NCBI RefSeq assembly: GCF_001650495.1
Contig: NZ_LWCS01000015.1
Coordinates: 83,832 to 147,831 of the forward strand
From: Mycolicibacterium iranicum
Lineage (GTDB): Bacteria; Actinomycetota; Actinomycetes; Mycobacteriales; Mycobacteriaceae
Reading direction: 5' to 3'
Length of the DNA: 64,000 nucleotides
The number at the start of each line of letters is the position of its first letter. The stretch's first letter is position 1. The notes beneath the pieces are model-generated. The model worked only from the letters and a program-made list of their open reading frames with translations, was not told where the DNA came from and did not search any database. The position numbers and the translations under genes were made by a program. Shown piece after piece: positions 28,314 through 36,342 of this stretch.

Positions 28314-28589
28314 TCACTGACCGGGTCCGTACCGGTCGTTCTGGTTGACCGTCGGCTGAGGTGCCGTCACCGGGGGAGTGAAGATGTTCGGCCCGTCAGG
28401 CGTGGGAGCCTTTTCGGTTGGGCTCAGCGGCGGCGTCGTCGTCGTCGTCGTCGTGGTGGTGGTCGTCGTGGTGCTCGACTCTTCGGGGGTGCCGCTGTCA
28501 GTGCTGCATCCCGCGGTGAAGCCGATCATCGCAATGGCGGCACCGAGGCCAACCCCTGCGGCAATCCGACGAAGACGAACTGATGCCAT
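28314..28589 (-). CDS. Small lipoprotein with a 13-Thr tract
   Basis: 91 residues starting at ATG 28589 (AAAGGACC upstream). A signal peptide ends in lipobox FTAGC; after it comes a short Ser/Glu region, then thirteen consecutive threonines encoded by an ACG/ACC trinucleotide tract (28435-28473), and a Pro-rich tail. It is probably an exported lipoprotein whose tail acts as a flexible spacer, possibly O-mannosylated on the Thr tract as known for mycobacterial lipoproteins; this is inference. The tract length may vary by slippage. It lies eight bases upstream of the S53 peptidase start, so they may be co-transcribed. Confidence 0.8.
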   Translation of the reverse strand: MASVRLRRIAAGVGLGAAIAMIGFTAGCSTDSGTPEESSTTTTTTTTTTTTTPPLSPTEKAPTPDGPNIFTPPVTAPQPTVNQNDRYGPGQ

Positions 28590-28832
28590 TTCTGGTCCTT
28601 TACTGGTTTCTACAGGCAAACTGCGGTCGCGCTTAACTAACGCAAGCGTGCAAGGATCGTATTCCGAACTCTGTGGTCCGTGCAGCGAAACTCGCGGTGG
28701 CCGGTCGCGCGACCTCGTGAGCAGGGCTTCTGGCAATCCCCGCGGCATGAGCCGCGGTCACGCGACCAGAGGTCATCTCGTATGAACAGTCCGCTGGCGA
28801 AGCCGGCACGTGTGTTGCGGAACGTCGGCCCG

Positions 28833-29156
28833 TTAATCGCGACGGTGATTCACGCCCGCGTCCGCGGCGTTGCCGAAGAGCCCGCCCCACTCGAGCTCGG
28901 CGACCACCGATTGCACCGACGTCTGTCCCACGCTGTCGTGGATGCCCACCGCCAGGTCCACGAGGGCCTCGGCGGCGGCAGTGAGCGTGATGTCGTGTCG
29001 CCGCGATACCGCAAGCAATTCGGTGAACGCCGCATGTGGCGAGCAACGACGCCGACCGATCAGGATCCCCTGGGCGAGATCGATCGTTCGGCGGCCCTCA
29101 GGGCTGCGGCTTCGACGTAAGGTGCGTCGGTCGGCGCCCTGGCTCTGCTCAAGCAT
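28833..29156 (-). CDS. Stand-alone ANTAR domain protein
   Basis: 107 residues. After a short basic N-terminus, the segment IDLAQGILIGRRRCSPHAAF...LTAAAEALVDLA matches the ANTAR RNA-binding helical bundle (AQG-I-MGR ... L..VA). No GAF or receiver domain precedes it. ANTAR proteins bind paired hexaloop hairpins in mRNA leaders and prevent termination. A two-domain GAF-ANTAR protein is encoded 129 bases upstream on the same strand. It could be a truncated paralogue or a regulator that partners with another sensor. Confidence 0.75.
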   Translation of the reverse strand: MLEQSQGADRRTLRRSRSPEGRRTIDLAQGILIGRRRCSPHAAFTELLAVSRRHDITLTAAAEALVDLAVGIHDSVGQTSVQSVVAELEWGGLFGNAADAGVNHRRD

Positions 29157-29285
29157 TCACTCAGCATGGCAGTGTCGCCCCTTGCCTGGCTGAACAGCAG
29201 GTGTCTGATCGCTGACGTCCAAGCGCCTGTTTGCTTGCACGATTATCGTCTCCGGAGGTTTGCGTTGCCTCCCGCGAAGACGACG

Positions 29286-29963
29286 TCAGCGGGATGCGAG
29301 CACGTTGCGCGCCACCTCGAACAGCTTGGTGTTGGTGTCTTGGGAGATCTGGCGCATCATCTCGAAGGCGCGTAGGTCGTCGACGTCGTAACGCTCCATG
29401 ATGATGCCTTTGGCCTGCCCGATCTGATCGCGGCTGAGTAGAGCAGCTTTCAGCTGATCGCTGTGCTGGTGGGACAGGATGGCGGCGGTAGCGTGTGCGG
29501 CGAGGACGCCGCCGATGGCGATCTCGTTGTCATCCCATTCTCGCGACTGAAACCCGAAGAGGTTGAGCGCTCCCGCCGTCCGATCCGCGGTGAACATCTT
29601 GAAAGAGATGCCGCTGAGCACGCCGATGTCGACGACAGCCGCCGAGTATCGCGGCCAGCGTGTTTCGGATCTGAAGTCCCCCGTGACGATCTCGGTGTCG
29701 TCGAGAGCTGCCTGCATGCAGGGGCCCTCGTGCAGGCTCATCTGGAGTTCGTCGAGCCGCTGCGGTATTTCAGTGATGCAGGCGATGGACTCGTAGCCGC
29801 TCTCGCGGATCAGCAGAATCCCTGCGGTGTCGACGCCGGGAATAAGCTCGACGGCGGCAGCCGTCACGTCGGCGAGGATGTCGCTCGCCGACCGTGCACC
29901 GGATGTCGCCCTGGCCACGTCGGCCATGCGTGCAGCAAGGTCCGTGCCGCTGGGCATTGTCAT
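29286..29963 (-). CDS. GAF-ANTAR transcription antitermination regulator
   Basis: 225 residues: GAF domain (about 22-165, with HEGPCMQA and a WPRYS segment) and ANTAR domain (about 170-222, IGQAKGIIMERYDVDD...FEVARNVL). The layout matches actinobacterial GAF-ANTAR proteins that sense small molecules and bind dual hexaloop RNAs. Which ligand is sensed is not visible. ATG 29963 or the following Met is used. Just upstream the segment TCATGTGATCCCT is repeated twice (about 29959 and 29976). Confidence 0.9.
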   Translation of the reverse strand: MTMPSGTDLAARMADVARATSGARSASDILADVTAAAVELIPGVDTAGILLIRESGYESIACITEIPQRLDELQMSLHEGPCMQAALDDTEIVTGDFRSETRWPRYSAAVVDIGVLSGISFKMFTADRTAGALNLFGFQSREWDDNEIAIGGVLAAHATAAILSHQHSDQLKAALLSRDQIGQAKGIIMERYDVDDLRAFEMMRQISQDTNTKLFEVARNVLASR

Positions 29964-30315
29964 GTGATCCCTGAGGTCATGTGATCCCTATGTCGGTGTC
30001 TGGTCGTGATCGGCTACCCGCTGGGAACCGGATGAACCTCACCGGAAGTACTTGAAGGCAAGGGCGTTTGTCCGGGTGCGCACGGGGTACGACTGGACCG
30101 CCTCCGCTTCCAGCCCGTGGAGCCTCGTTGGCGAACACTGATGGAAGAAGTCGGGGACCTGCACAACAGCAGTGCCGTCATGATCGCGTTCGGTGTTTCG
30201 CTCGGTCGCCGGCGCAATGAGGTCGCCACCTTCGGCAACGCGGCAGCAGTAGAGCACTCAGACGGTATTTGCGCTTCCCGACATTGATTGCCACGCACGA
30301 ACCCAAGGAGGGGAA
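29964..30315. other. 352-base region with SigF-like promoter and a possible short ORF
   Basis: Holds a SigF-type promoter (30066-30090) pointing at the catalase gene and a 48-codon open frame 30141-30287 on the plus strand (MEEVGDLHNSSAV...). That frame has no clear ribosome binding site and no recognised relatives, so it is not called as a gene. The leader of the catalase mRNA would be about 220 bases. Confidence 0.4.
30066..30090 (+). promoter_or_regulatory. SigF-type promoter before Mn catalase
   Basis: GTTT, 15 bases, then GGGTAC: close to the mycobacterial SigF consensus GGTTT-N15/17-GGGTAT. Transcription would start about 220 bases before the catalase ATG. Confidence 0.45.
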
Positions 30316-31257
30316 ATGTACCTACATACCCAACAACTCATCAACGAGATCGTCGTCGACGAGCCGGATCCCGCTGCGGCCAACGCTCTTCAGGAGGGAC
30401 TCGGCGGCCAGTTCGGCGAGATGCGAACGATGATGCAGTATTTGTTCCAGAGCATGAACTTTCGCGGGGACGCGAGCGCGCAACCGTATAGGGATCTGCT
30501 TCAGGGCGTAGGCACAGAGGAGATCAGCCATGTCGAGCTGATCGGAACGACCATCTCCCGGCTGCTGGACGGCTCACCGCGTTACAACGGGAAGAGGACC
30601 GATCCGATTGACCAGCCAGGAGCCAAGGGTGCGACGCCGTTGAAAATCGCTCTGGACACCAGCAACATTCACCACTATCTCGTGGGCGCGCAGGGCGCTC
30701 TTCCCGTCGACGCGGCCGGTAACCCATGGCTTGGCTCGTACGTGTACAACAGTGGCAACCTTGTGCTCGATCTGCTGTACAACCTGATGCTGGAATCGAC
30801 TGGGCGACTGCAGAAGTGCCGGATCTACGAGATGACCGACAACAAGGCGGCACGATCGACCATCGCCTACCTCATCGTGCGCGATCAGGCTCATGAGAAT
30901 GCATTCGCGAAAGCACTGGAAAGCCTGGGTGTGAGCTGGGGTTCGGTACTGCCGATTCCGAAAACGAACGCCGAGCAGTTCCCGGAGGTGAAGAAGCTCC
31001 TGGATCAAGGTCTGCAGAGTATCCAGTTCACGTTCAGCGCTGATGACCTGAGTCAGGCCGACAAGCTGTATCGCGGCGCGTCGCCGTCCAACGACGGAAC
31101 CGAACTCAGCACCGCGGTGATGCCCGAGGGATTCCCGATCACGATTGCGCCCGAACGGCGCGAAGAATTCTCGCCTGGACTCGACCCTGAACTCCTCGCC
31201 CTCATCCAAGCCACCGCCGAGGTCGAAATCCGTTCGGCTGAAGGCGAAATCACATAG
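30316..31257 (+). CDS. Manganese catalase
   Basis: 313 residues of the non-haem dimanganese catalase family. The first metal helix pair has E35 (QFGEMRTMM) and E69/H72 (TEEISHVE); the second pair is in LMLESTGRLQ and IVRDQAHENAF. These give the expected two His and three Glu ligands. It destroys H2O2 in the cytoplasm as 2 H2O2 to O2 and water. ATG 30316 has a perfect ribosome binding site, AAGGAGGGGAA. The SigF-like promoter upstream and the CsbD-like genes downstream mark it as a general-stress gene. Confidence 0.95.
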   Translation: MYLHTQQLINEIVVDEPDPAAANALQEGLGGQFGEMRTMMQYLFQSMNFRGDASAQPYRDLLQGVGTEEISHVELIGTTISRLLDGSPRYNGKRTDPIDQPGAKGATPLKIALDTSNIHHYLVGAQGALPVDAAGNPWLGSYVYNSGNLVLDLLYNLMLESTGRLQKCRIYEMTDNKAARSTIAYLIVRDQAHENAFAKALESLGVSWGSVLPIPKTNAEQFPEVKKLLDQGLQSIQFTFSADDLSQADKLYRGASPSNDGTELSTAVMPEGFPITIAPERREEFSPGLDPELLALIQATAEVEIRSAEGEIT

Positions 31258-31435
31258 CACTATCGAAAGGACGCCGAGAACGCCGGGGAGGAATCGCCGC
31301 CCAGGTTGCACATCACCGGCGCGCAGGGGCAGAACCTGCGTTCGTCGGGCCCTTGGTTGGCATAACGCCATCGAGGGCACTTCCCAGCACAGCGCCGCTG
31401 TTGCGCGGCCACCATGTTCGCGGAAAGGAACTCAC

Positions 31436-31993
31436 ATGAATAGCGACGACAAGTCTCAGGAGGCCCGCCAGGGCCTTCTCGATTCGGTCAAAGGTAAGGC
31501 GAAAGAGGTCGCCGGTGCGGTGATCGGCAACGATTCCCTCACCAAGGAGGGGCAACTGGAACAGGCTCAGGCGCGACAGCGTAAAGAAGCAAACATCACC
31601 GAGGCCGTCGCCGACGCCGAGATCGATGAGACCCGGGCAGAGCTGGCCGAGGCCAGGTCAGAATCCGCTCAAGCGCGCGCGGAGGTGGACACCGAGGCTG
31701 CGGCGGCCAAGGGCGCCATCCAGGCACGACAGCAAGACGAAAAACGAATCGCCGAACAGCAGCGGCAAAAGGACGTCGCCGCCGCGGCCGCGGCCGCCCA
31801 GGTCGAGACGCAGCGCGACATCCAAGAGGCGAAGGCCCGCGAGGACGTGGAAAAGGAGGCGGCGCAGGAGGATCTCGTCGAAGCCGCCGCTGAACATGAC
31901 ACCGCTGTGAAGGTCACCGACAACGCCAAAGCCGAGGCGGAACGCCTTCGTGAGCATGCCGATGAGATCTCTGCACGAGCCGACTTGCCCTGA
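31436..31993 (+). CDS. CsbD-like protein fused to a long coiled coil
   Basis: 185 residues. The N-terminus (about 15-50) is a CsbD-like motif: VKGKAKEVAGAVIGNDSLTK, a sigma-B-type stress signature. The rest is a highly charged Ala/Glu/Arg helical region with near-continuous heptads up to residue 175, clearly a coiled coil. Its role is unknown; CsbD proteins accumulate in stationary phase. ATG 31436 follows GGAAAGGAA. It is followed by a second coiled-coil gene 25 bases downstream and both end before a strong terminator. Confidence 0.85.
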   Translation: MNSDDKSQEARQGLLDSVKGKAKEVAGAVIGNDSLTKEGQLEQAQARQRKEANITEAVADAEIDETRAELAEARSESAQARAEVDTEAAAAKGAIQARQQDEKRIAEQQRQKDVAAAAAAAQVETQRDIQEAKAREDVEKEAAQEDLVEAAAEHDTAVKVTDNAKAEAERLREHADEISARADLP

Positions 31994-32018
31994 CCGCCAT
32001 CGAGACACAGGAACAGAA

Positions 32019-32699
32019 ATGAACATCATCAAAATGCCGGCCGCCCTGTTGCGACTGCAGTACCGGGTCGCCCGATTCCCTTTCCAGATAGTCGCAGATA
32101 CGGTCATGACTCGGCTGCCCTCGGAGGCGCCCGTGCGGCTGTTCTACGAGCGATCACTGGGTACCGTCGACGCGGTCGTGGGCGGGGCGCTCGGGGATGC
32201 GCACCTGCAGTCGAGCGGTGCCGCACTCGTCGAACGCAGTGACGCCCTGTCCCGGGCCGCCAGACTGGATGCCGCCGCCGGGAGTAAGCGGGAGAAAGCC
32301 GACGCCCAATTGAGGTCCAGGCGCGCCGAGGCGGCCTCGGAGCAGCAGGACGCACGCGCGACACGGGAGAACGAAGAACAAGCCGCGCGCGAATCGGCGC
32401 AACAGCGCACCACCCGCGCAGCGTCAGCCGCACAGAAGCGCACCGCCGCTGCCAGACGCGATGCCGACCAAGCGGCGAACAGGCAGTCCGAAGCTGTCGA
32501 GAACGCCAGGAAGAGCGAGCGAGAAGCGATCCGCACCCAGGAAAAGGCCGCCGCGGATGAGGCGCGATCAAAGATGGATGATGTAGCGGCCAAACGTGAT
32601 GAGGCCAAGAGCCGTCGGATACGAGCCGATCAGCTCGACGACTTGGCCGATAACGAGAAGGCTAAGCGGCGGTCGGACCGGGCAGGTTCTGACGCCTGA
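32019..32699 (+). CDS. Alanine/arginine-rich coiled-coil protein
   Basis: 226 residues. The first 60 residues are hydrophobic/basic (LLRLQYRVARFPFQIVADTV) and could associate with membrane; the rest is an Ala/Arg/Glu coiled coil of about 150 residues. It is in one unit with the CsbD-like gene and ends 18 bases before a strong hairpin terminator. Function unknown. Composition similar to its upstream neighbour suggests the two coils may pair. Confidence 0.8.
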   Translation: MNIIKMPAALLRLQYRVARFPFQIVADTVMTRLPSEAPVRLFYERSLGTVDAVVGGALGDAHLQSSGAALVERSDALSRAARLDAAAGSKREKADAQLRSRRAEAASEQQDARATRENEEQAARESAQQRTTRAASAAQKRTAAARRDADQAANRQSEAVENARKSEREAIRTQEKAAADEARSKMDDVAAKRDEAKSRRIRADQLDDLADNEKAKRRSDRAGSDA

Positions 32700-32717
32700 C
32701 GGTCGCACAGCCGCATT

Positions 32718-32752
32718 CGAATGCCCCCTTGCACGCTCAAAGGGGGCATTCG
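32718..32752 (+). terminator. Strong intrinsic terminator hairpin
   Basis: CGAATGCCCCCTT and AAGGGGGCATTCG-type arms (13 bases, nearly perfect) with a loop of about nine bases, followed by TTTGGG. Ends the CsbD/coiled-coil unit and may also work for the convergent hemerythrin gene, whose stop is twelve bases away. Confidence 0.8.
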
Positions 32753-32763
32753 TTTGGGCCGGC

Positions 32764-33330
32764 TCAGCGCAGTGCTGCCGCGATCACGTCGCGGGCCCGA
32801 TCGAGCATCGAGGCGAACGGCCCGACCGCGAAGTTGAGTGCAGCAGACTCGACGCCGGGGTGAGGGCGTGTCGGTGCGATCGCTTGCGCAGCTTGCACCG
32901 CAGACACCATTCTCTTCAGGTCCGCCGGTTCGAGATCGCGTTGCAGACGATTGAATTCCTCGGTCTCCTCCCGTTCCGCGTGATCGATGACCGCGGACTT
33001 GAACACGACCAAGGCATCCAGGAAATCCTGTGAATCCATGTCCATTTTTTCGAGTGCCGCCAGCTGTTGTTTGGCCTCGTGTTCCTCACGCAGACGGGTG
33101 TCCACGATGGTGTCGCCGCCTTCGATGTCCCGCCGGGCACGAGGGTGCACGATCATCTCCTCGGCCGTCTCGTGAACGGCGAGCAGTTGCCGGAGGCTGA
33201 CGAAAGCGTCTTCTCGTGCTTTGGCGCTGGACGCGTGGACCACGTCGTCGAACATGTCCTTGATCAGATTGTGCTGTCCTCGAAGGAACTCGACCACGTC
33301 ATCGGTGGACTGGACGAAGGTTTCAACCAT
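32764..33330 (-). CDS. Hemerythrin HHE-domain protein
   Basis: 188 residues with a four-helix hemerythrin HHE cation-binding domain in the first 130 residues: H20 in RGQHNLIKDMFDD, VHETAEEMIVHP, EEHEAK and VIDHAEREE provide the expected His/Glu iron ligands. The C-terminal 50 residues are Ala-rich helix. Such proteins bind a di-iron centre and take part in oxygen, NO or peroxide handling; a role near the catalase is in keeping. ATG 33330 with AGAGG upstream. Confidence 0.92.
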   Translation of the reverse strand: MVETFVQSTDDVVEFLRGQHNLIKDMFDDVVHASSAKAREDAFVSLRQLLAVHETAEEMIVHPRARRDIEGGDTIVDTRLREEHEAKQQLAALEKMDMDSQDFLDALVVFKSAVIDHAEREETEEFNRLQRDLEPADLKRMVSAVQAAQAIAPTRPHPGVESAALNFAVGPFASMLDRARDVIAAALR

Positions 33331-33435
33331 GGCGGATACCTCTGTTTCGGATGATGCGGCAACGTCGAACCGGGCGCGGGGCTGTGCGCTCGGGCGGCAG
33401 GATTCCCGGGCGCACGCTCGTCAAACCGAACGAAT

Positions 33436-33465
33436 CGAGCCCCACCCCTTTCGAGGGTGAGGCCC
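33436..33465 (-). terminator. Terminator hairpin after the CsbD gene
   Basis: A 12-base stem (two G-U pairs when read on the minus strand), arms 33436-33447 and 33454-33465, lies just behind the CsbD stop at 33488. Confidence 0.65.
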
Positions 33466-33487
33466 GATGCTTGGTGAGAAGGATTCG

Positions 33488-33727
33488 CTATTTGGCGCTT
33501 TCGGCGCTTTCCTGTCGTGCTTCGGCGGCGCTGGCAGCGGCTCGTGCGGCCTCCGCCTCGGCTTCCTTCTTCGCGACGTCGCGTTCGGCTTCCGCCTTGT
33601 CCTGCTGAGCGCGGCCTTCTTCGCGAAGACCATCGTTGTCGGCGACTATGCCGATCACTTCTTTGGCCTTGCCCTTGACGTCTTCGACCACGCCGTCGAT
33701 GGCGTTCTCGGGTCCGCTGTCGCCCAT
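33488..33727 (-). CDS. CsbD-like stress protein
   Basis: 79 residues from ATG 33727, which has GAAAGGA at a good distance; an earlier in-frame ATG at 33742 would place the ribosome site inside the coding region. The CsbD motif is VKGKAKEVIGIVADNDGLRE; the tail is a short charged coil. Controlled by a SigF-type promoter at 33766-33792. It is a short paralogue of the CsbD-coil protein at 31436. Confidence 0.87.
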   Translation of the reverse strand: MGDSGPENAIDGVVEDVKGKAKEVIGIVADNDGLREEGRAQQDKAEAERDVAKKEAEAEAARAAASAAEARQESAESAK

Positions 33728-33765
33728 AGGATTTCCTTTCACTTCACTAACGAGGTGAGGGGCTG

Positions 33766-33792
33766 ATACCCATTTCGTTCTGCGGTTCCAAC
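33766..33792 (-). promoter_or_regulatory. SigF-type promoter before CsbD gene
   Basis: Read on the minus strand: GTTG, 17 bases, then GGGTAT, an exact -10 match to the mycobacterial SigF consensus and three of four at -35. Start codon is about 40 bases downstream. Confidence 0.6.
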
Positions 33793-33818
33793 GTGTTGTG
33801 ACTCAGGTCATCGGCGCC

Positions 33819-34097
33819 TCAGAGATGTGGTGCTTCTTTGATCGTGCTGTCCTGCTTCCCGACGGTCTGGCAGAACGCGGTGATGGACAGCCGCGTCCCG
33901 GTGAGCTCGGCATTGCTCGGCTCGTTCTTGCCTTCGTCGGTCAGCATTTTGGTGATCGCCTCGTTTTGCTTCTTCTCTTCTGCCGACTGGAAGTCCGCGC
34001 ACGTAGTGTCACCGCCGTCGTTGGTGACCTGGGAGCAGCCGCTCAAGACTGCGGTCGCGGCCAGTGCTGACATCAGAAGAACTTTCGCGTGCGTCAT
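33819..34097 (-). CDS. HdeA-like periplasmic lipoprotein
   Basis: 92 residues. A signal peptide ends in lipobox VLSGC. The mature domain has the HdeA-like layout: TTCADFQSAEEKKQNEAI, a helical middle and a second Cys in ITAFCQTVG, which would form the single disulphide of this acid-stress chaperone-like family. Function as an acid-activated chaperone is inferred. ATG 34097 is preceded directly by a SigF-type promoter (34108-34134), giving a very short leader. Confidence 0.75.
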   Translation of the reverse strand: MTHAKVLLMSALAATAVLSGCSQVTNDGGDTTCADFQSAEEKKQNEAITKMLTDEGKNEPSNAELTGTRLSITAFCQTVGKQDSTIKEAPHL

Positions 34098-34107
34098 GGC
34101 CCTACAT

Positions 34108-34134
34108 TTGCCCCGGAGTTCGCACGGCCAAACC
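34108..34134 (-). promoter_or_regulatory. SigF-type promoter before HdeA-like gene
   Basis: On the minus strand GGTTT, 16 bases, then GGGCAA. The -35 element and spacing are exact; the -10 matches four of six. The start site would lie about four bases before the ATG. Confidence 0.55.
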
Positions 34135-34147
34135 ACGCTGAAGGTCG

Positions 34148-34684
34148 TCAGCCTGCGCGCCAGCCGGTCTTGGAGGTCCAGACGAAGCGGAGGCGGCGGG
34201 AGGCGAGCCGGTCGAGACGGGTCAGTGCCGTCGCGAGATCGATTGCCAGGGGCAACTCGCCTTCGGGGTCGCAAATCGACAGCAGCCGTCGCACCGCTGG
34301 GCTGCCGACTATTGCCCAATCGACGTCGCTTCGGGCGCAATGGACGCTGATGTAGTACAGCGCGGTGAAACCCAGACTTCCGAAGAAGTCCACGGCACGG
34401 AGGTCGAGGATCAGCTGTCGGGAGATACCGGTGTGTCGCGCTACGTAGCGGCCGAGTTCTCTGCCGTTGATGGCGTCGACCTCGCCGATCACCGCAACCG
34501 CGACCCGGTGCGACGAACAGTGCCGGACATCGAACACTGCGCTGCCGCATCGCTCTTGGTCGTCAGCCGACGCAATTGTCGGCCGGAAGATCTGCTCAGA
34601 TCTGATAACTACATCCTCACACTCAGGCTTGTTGCGGAGGTGCTCTGGAGTCATCGACGGAACCGCCGGTCTGCTGGCCAGCAT
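34148..34684 (-). CDS. STAS domain protein (anti-sigma factor antagonist-like)
   Basis: 178 residues. After an N-terminal extension of about 45 residues with several cysteines comes a STAS domain (about 50-160): VAVAVIGEVDAINGREL, the conserved turn LILDLRAVDFFGSLGF with the phosphorylatable serine, and GSPAVRRLL. Proteins of this type switch partner with an anti-sigma factor when dephosphorylated. No anti-sigma kinase is beside it, but two SigF-family factors lie 5-7 kb away. The start is uncertain (ATG 34684 or 34654). Confidence 0.88.
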   Translation of the reverse strand: MLASRPAVPSMTPEHLRNKPECEDVVIRSEQIFRPTIASADDQERCGSAVFDVRHCSSHRVAVAVIGEVDAINGRELGRYVARHTGISRQLILDLRAVDFFGSLGFTALYYISVHCARSDVDWAIVGSPAVRRLLSICDPEGELPLAIDLATALTRLDRLASRRLRFVWTSKTGWRAG

Positions 34685-34878
34685 TGACGCCGGGGCACGA
34701 CTTCGCGGGCTGGTAGCTCAACCGTGGTCCAGGATAGTACGGAATCCGCACCTCCGAAGCGCCTTCGCGAAGTTTCCTATTTGACCCGGTTAGCCGATCT
34801 TTCGGCATCGACCGGCGTCAGGGAAGCTTACGTGTGCGTCAATCCTGAAGGCGGGTGCTACGGATTTCGTCGTGGTTG

Positions 34879-35319
34879 TCACCGCCCCGGGAGGCGGACC
34901 ACCTGCACGAAGAACTCATCGATCTGACGAACGGCGCTCATGAATTGGTCGAGATCGACGGGCTTGGTCACGTAGGCGTTCGCGTGCAGCTTGTAGCTGC
35001 GCAGAATGTCCTCTTCGGCCGACGAGGTGGTCAACACAACCACCGGAATGTCGCACAGTTCGGGATCGGACTTGATCTGCTCCAGAAGTTGGCGGCCATC
35101 GTACTTCGGCAGATTCAGGTCGAGCAGGACCAGATCCGGGCGAGGCGCCAGTTCGTGCCCACCGCGACGGTAGAGAAAATCCAGCCCTTCCTGACCGTCT
35201 CTGGCCACATGCAGCGTATTGGCAATCTTGTTCTGCTCGAACGCTTCTCGTGTGATGAGTTCGTCGCCGGCATCATCTTCGACGAGTAGAACGTCGATGG
35301 TTCGGGTAGGAATTGACAT
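34879..35319 (-). CDS. Single-domain response regulator (Rcp1-like)
   Basis: 146 residues, receiver domain only. Acidic pair E14-D15-D16 in LLVEDDAGD, phosphoacceptor D67 in LVLLDLNLPKYDG, T of VVLTTSS and K of VTKPVD are all in place. The extended loop after LYRRGGHE is typical of the Rcp1 family that pairs with phytochrome-type or other bacteriophytochrome kinases. No output domain, no kinase nearby; it could feed a phosphorelay to the adjacent STAS system. Not further resolved. Confidence 0.92.
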   Translation of the reverse strand: MSIPTRTIDVLLVEDDAGDELITREAFEQNKIANTLHVARDGQEGLDFLYRRGGHELAPRPDLVLLDLNLPKYDGRQLLEQIKSDPELCDIPVVVLTTSSAEEDILRSYKLHANAYVTKPVDLDQFMSAVRQIDEFFVQVVRLPGR

Positions 35320-35517
35320 CGGATCCCTTCAGGTTCGGCGTCGCTGTCACGACGGTGGCGCAGTCGTGTTGGCGCTGAATGCTGAACGACAACCCGAAGT
35401 GGGGTGTGCTGCCGACGGCCGAGTGCATCGTCGGTCAACGCCTCATTGTCGCACATCGATCATCCCGGACCCAGTGGTGGGATTCTGCGGTGCCGAAACA
35501 GTCGCGCAGGTTCCGAG

Positions 35518-36342
35518 CTAGACGACCAGCCGGGGAGTGCCGTCGTCGTCACGTTCGATCAGTCCGTTCGACTCGAACGTCTTCAGCCATCCCTCCATTG
35601 GCCACTGGCCCCAACGCCGATGGAAGACAATCGAATTGCCAACTATGTCCTCGAGATGCTGCACAGGCGGATTGCTGACGTCGTGGTGCTGATGAAATGC
35701 GTGGGCGCCTCCGACCCATCTCATGGGCACGCCGCGAGCCGCAGCGAGGCGCCCGAAGTCGGTGTCTTCTCCGCCATAACCCTCGTACTCTTCGCAGAAA
35801 CCGCCGATCGCGTGCCAGGTGCTCTCGGTCAGCGCGAACGACAGGGACCAGAACAACGAGTAGTCGTCGGTGGCAACGGTGGTGTCCTCTGGAGGTGACG
35901 GCCGGGCGGGATGCGGGTCGATCCACTGGTCCAACGCACTGAGGTCGTATCCGGAGCCGCGCGCCGGTGGCAAATAGGTGACGGGGCCGCACAACAGCGC
36001 GTCGCGATGTTCCACCTCACCTGCCACCATGTGGTAGCGCTGTAGCAATCCCGTGGACGGTATGCAGTCCACATCGAGGAACACCAGAAGTTCGGCACCG
36101 CGATCGAGGGCGGCTTCGGCGCCGCGATTGCGACCCGCGGCCAGCGGCAGCCGCGGACCGGAGGGACAGTCGAGCACAACGGCCGCAGCGTCGGCTGAGC
36201 GGACGACGTCCCTGATGTCAGGATCGCCCAGAGCGACTACGACGTGCGCGCCCGGCGCCCGAGAGCTCCGCCGTAAACCGCGGATCTGCTGGCGCAGGTG
36301 GTTGTGCCTTCCGTGCACGACCGTCACCACCGCAATTTTCAC
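35518..36342 (-). CDS. GT2-type glycosyltransferase
   Basis: 274 residues from GTG 36342, which overlaps the upstream stop (GTGA). The product starts MKIAVVTVVHGRHNHL and continues as a GT-A fold; the metal-binding DVDC motif (VFLDVDCIP) and the acceptor-site loop EEYEGYGGEDTDFG with the ED catalytic base are clear. Family members transfer a sugar from an NDP-sugar. It is the last gene of a four-gene glycosyltransferase operon, so it probably finishes one glycan chain. Substrate unknown. Confidence 0.88.
   Translation of the reverse strand: MKIAVVTVVHGRHNHLRQQIRGLRRSSRAPGAHVVVALGDPDIRDVVRSADAAAVVLDCPSGPRLPLAAGRNRGAEAALDRGAELLVFLDVDCIPSTGLLQRYHMVAGEVEHRDALLCGPVTYLPPARGSGYDLSALDQWIDPHPARPSPPEDTTVATDDYSLFWSLSFALTESTWHAIGGFCEEYEGYGGEDTDFGRLAAARGVPMRWVGGAHAFHQHHDVSNPPVQHLEDIVGNSIVFHRRWGQWPMEGWLKTFESNGLIERDDDGTPRLVV

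Noticed and set aside
30014..30298. Minus-strand small ORF upstream of the catalase gene
   Set aside because: No ribosome site or family motif, and it is antisense to the likely catalase leader.
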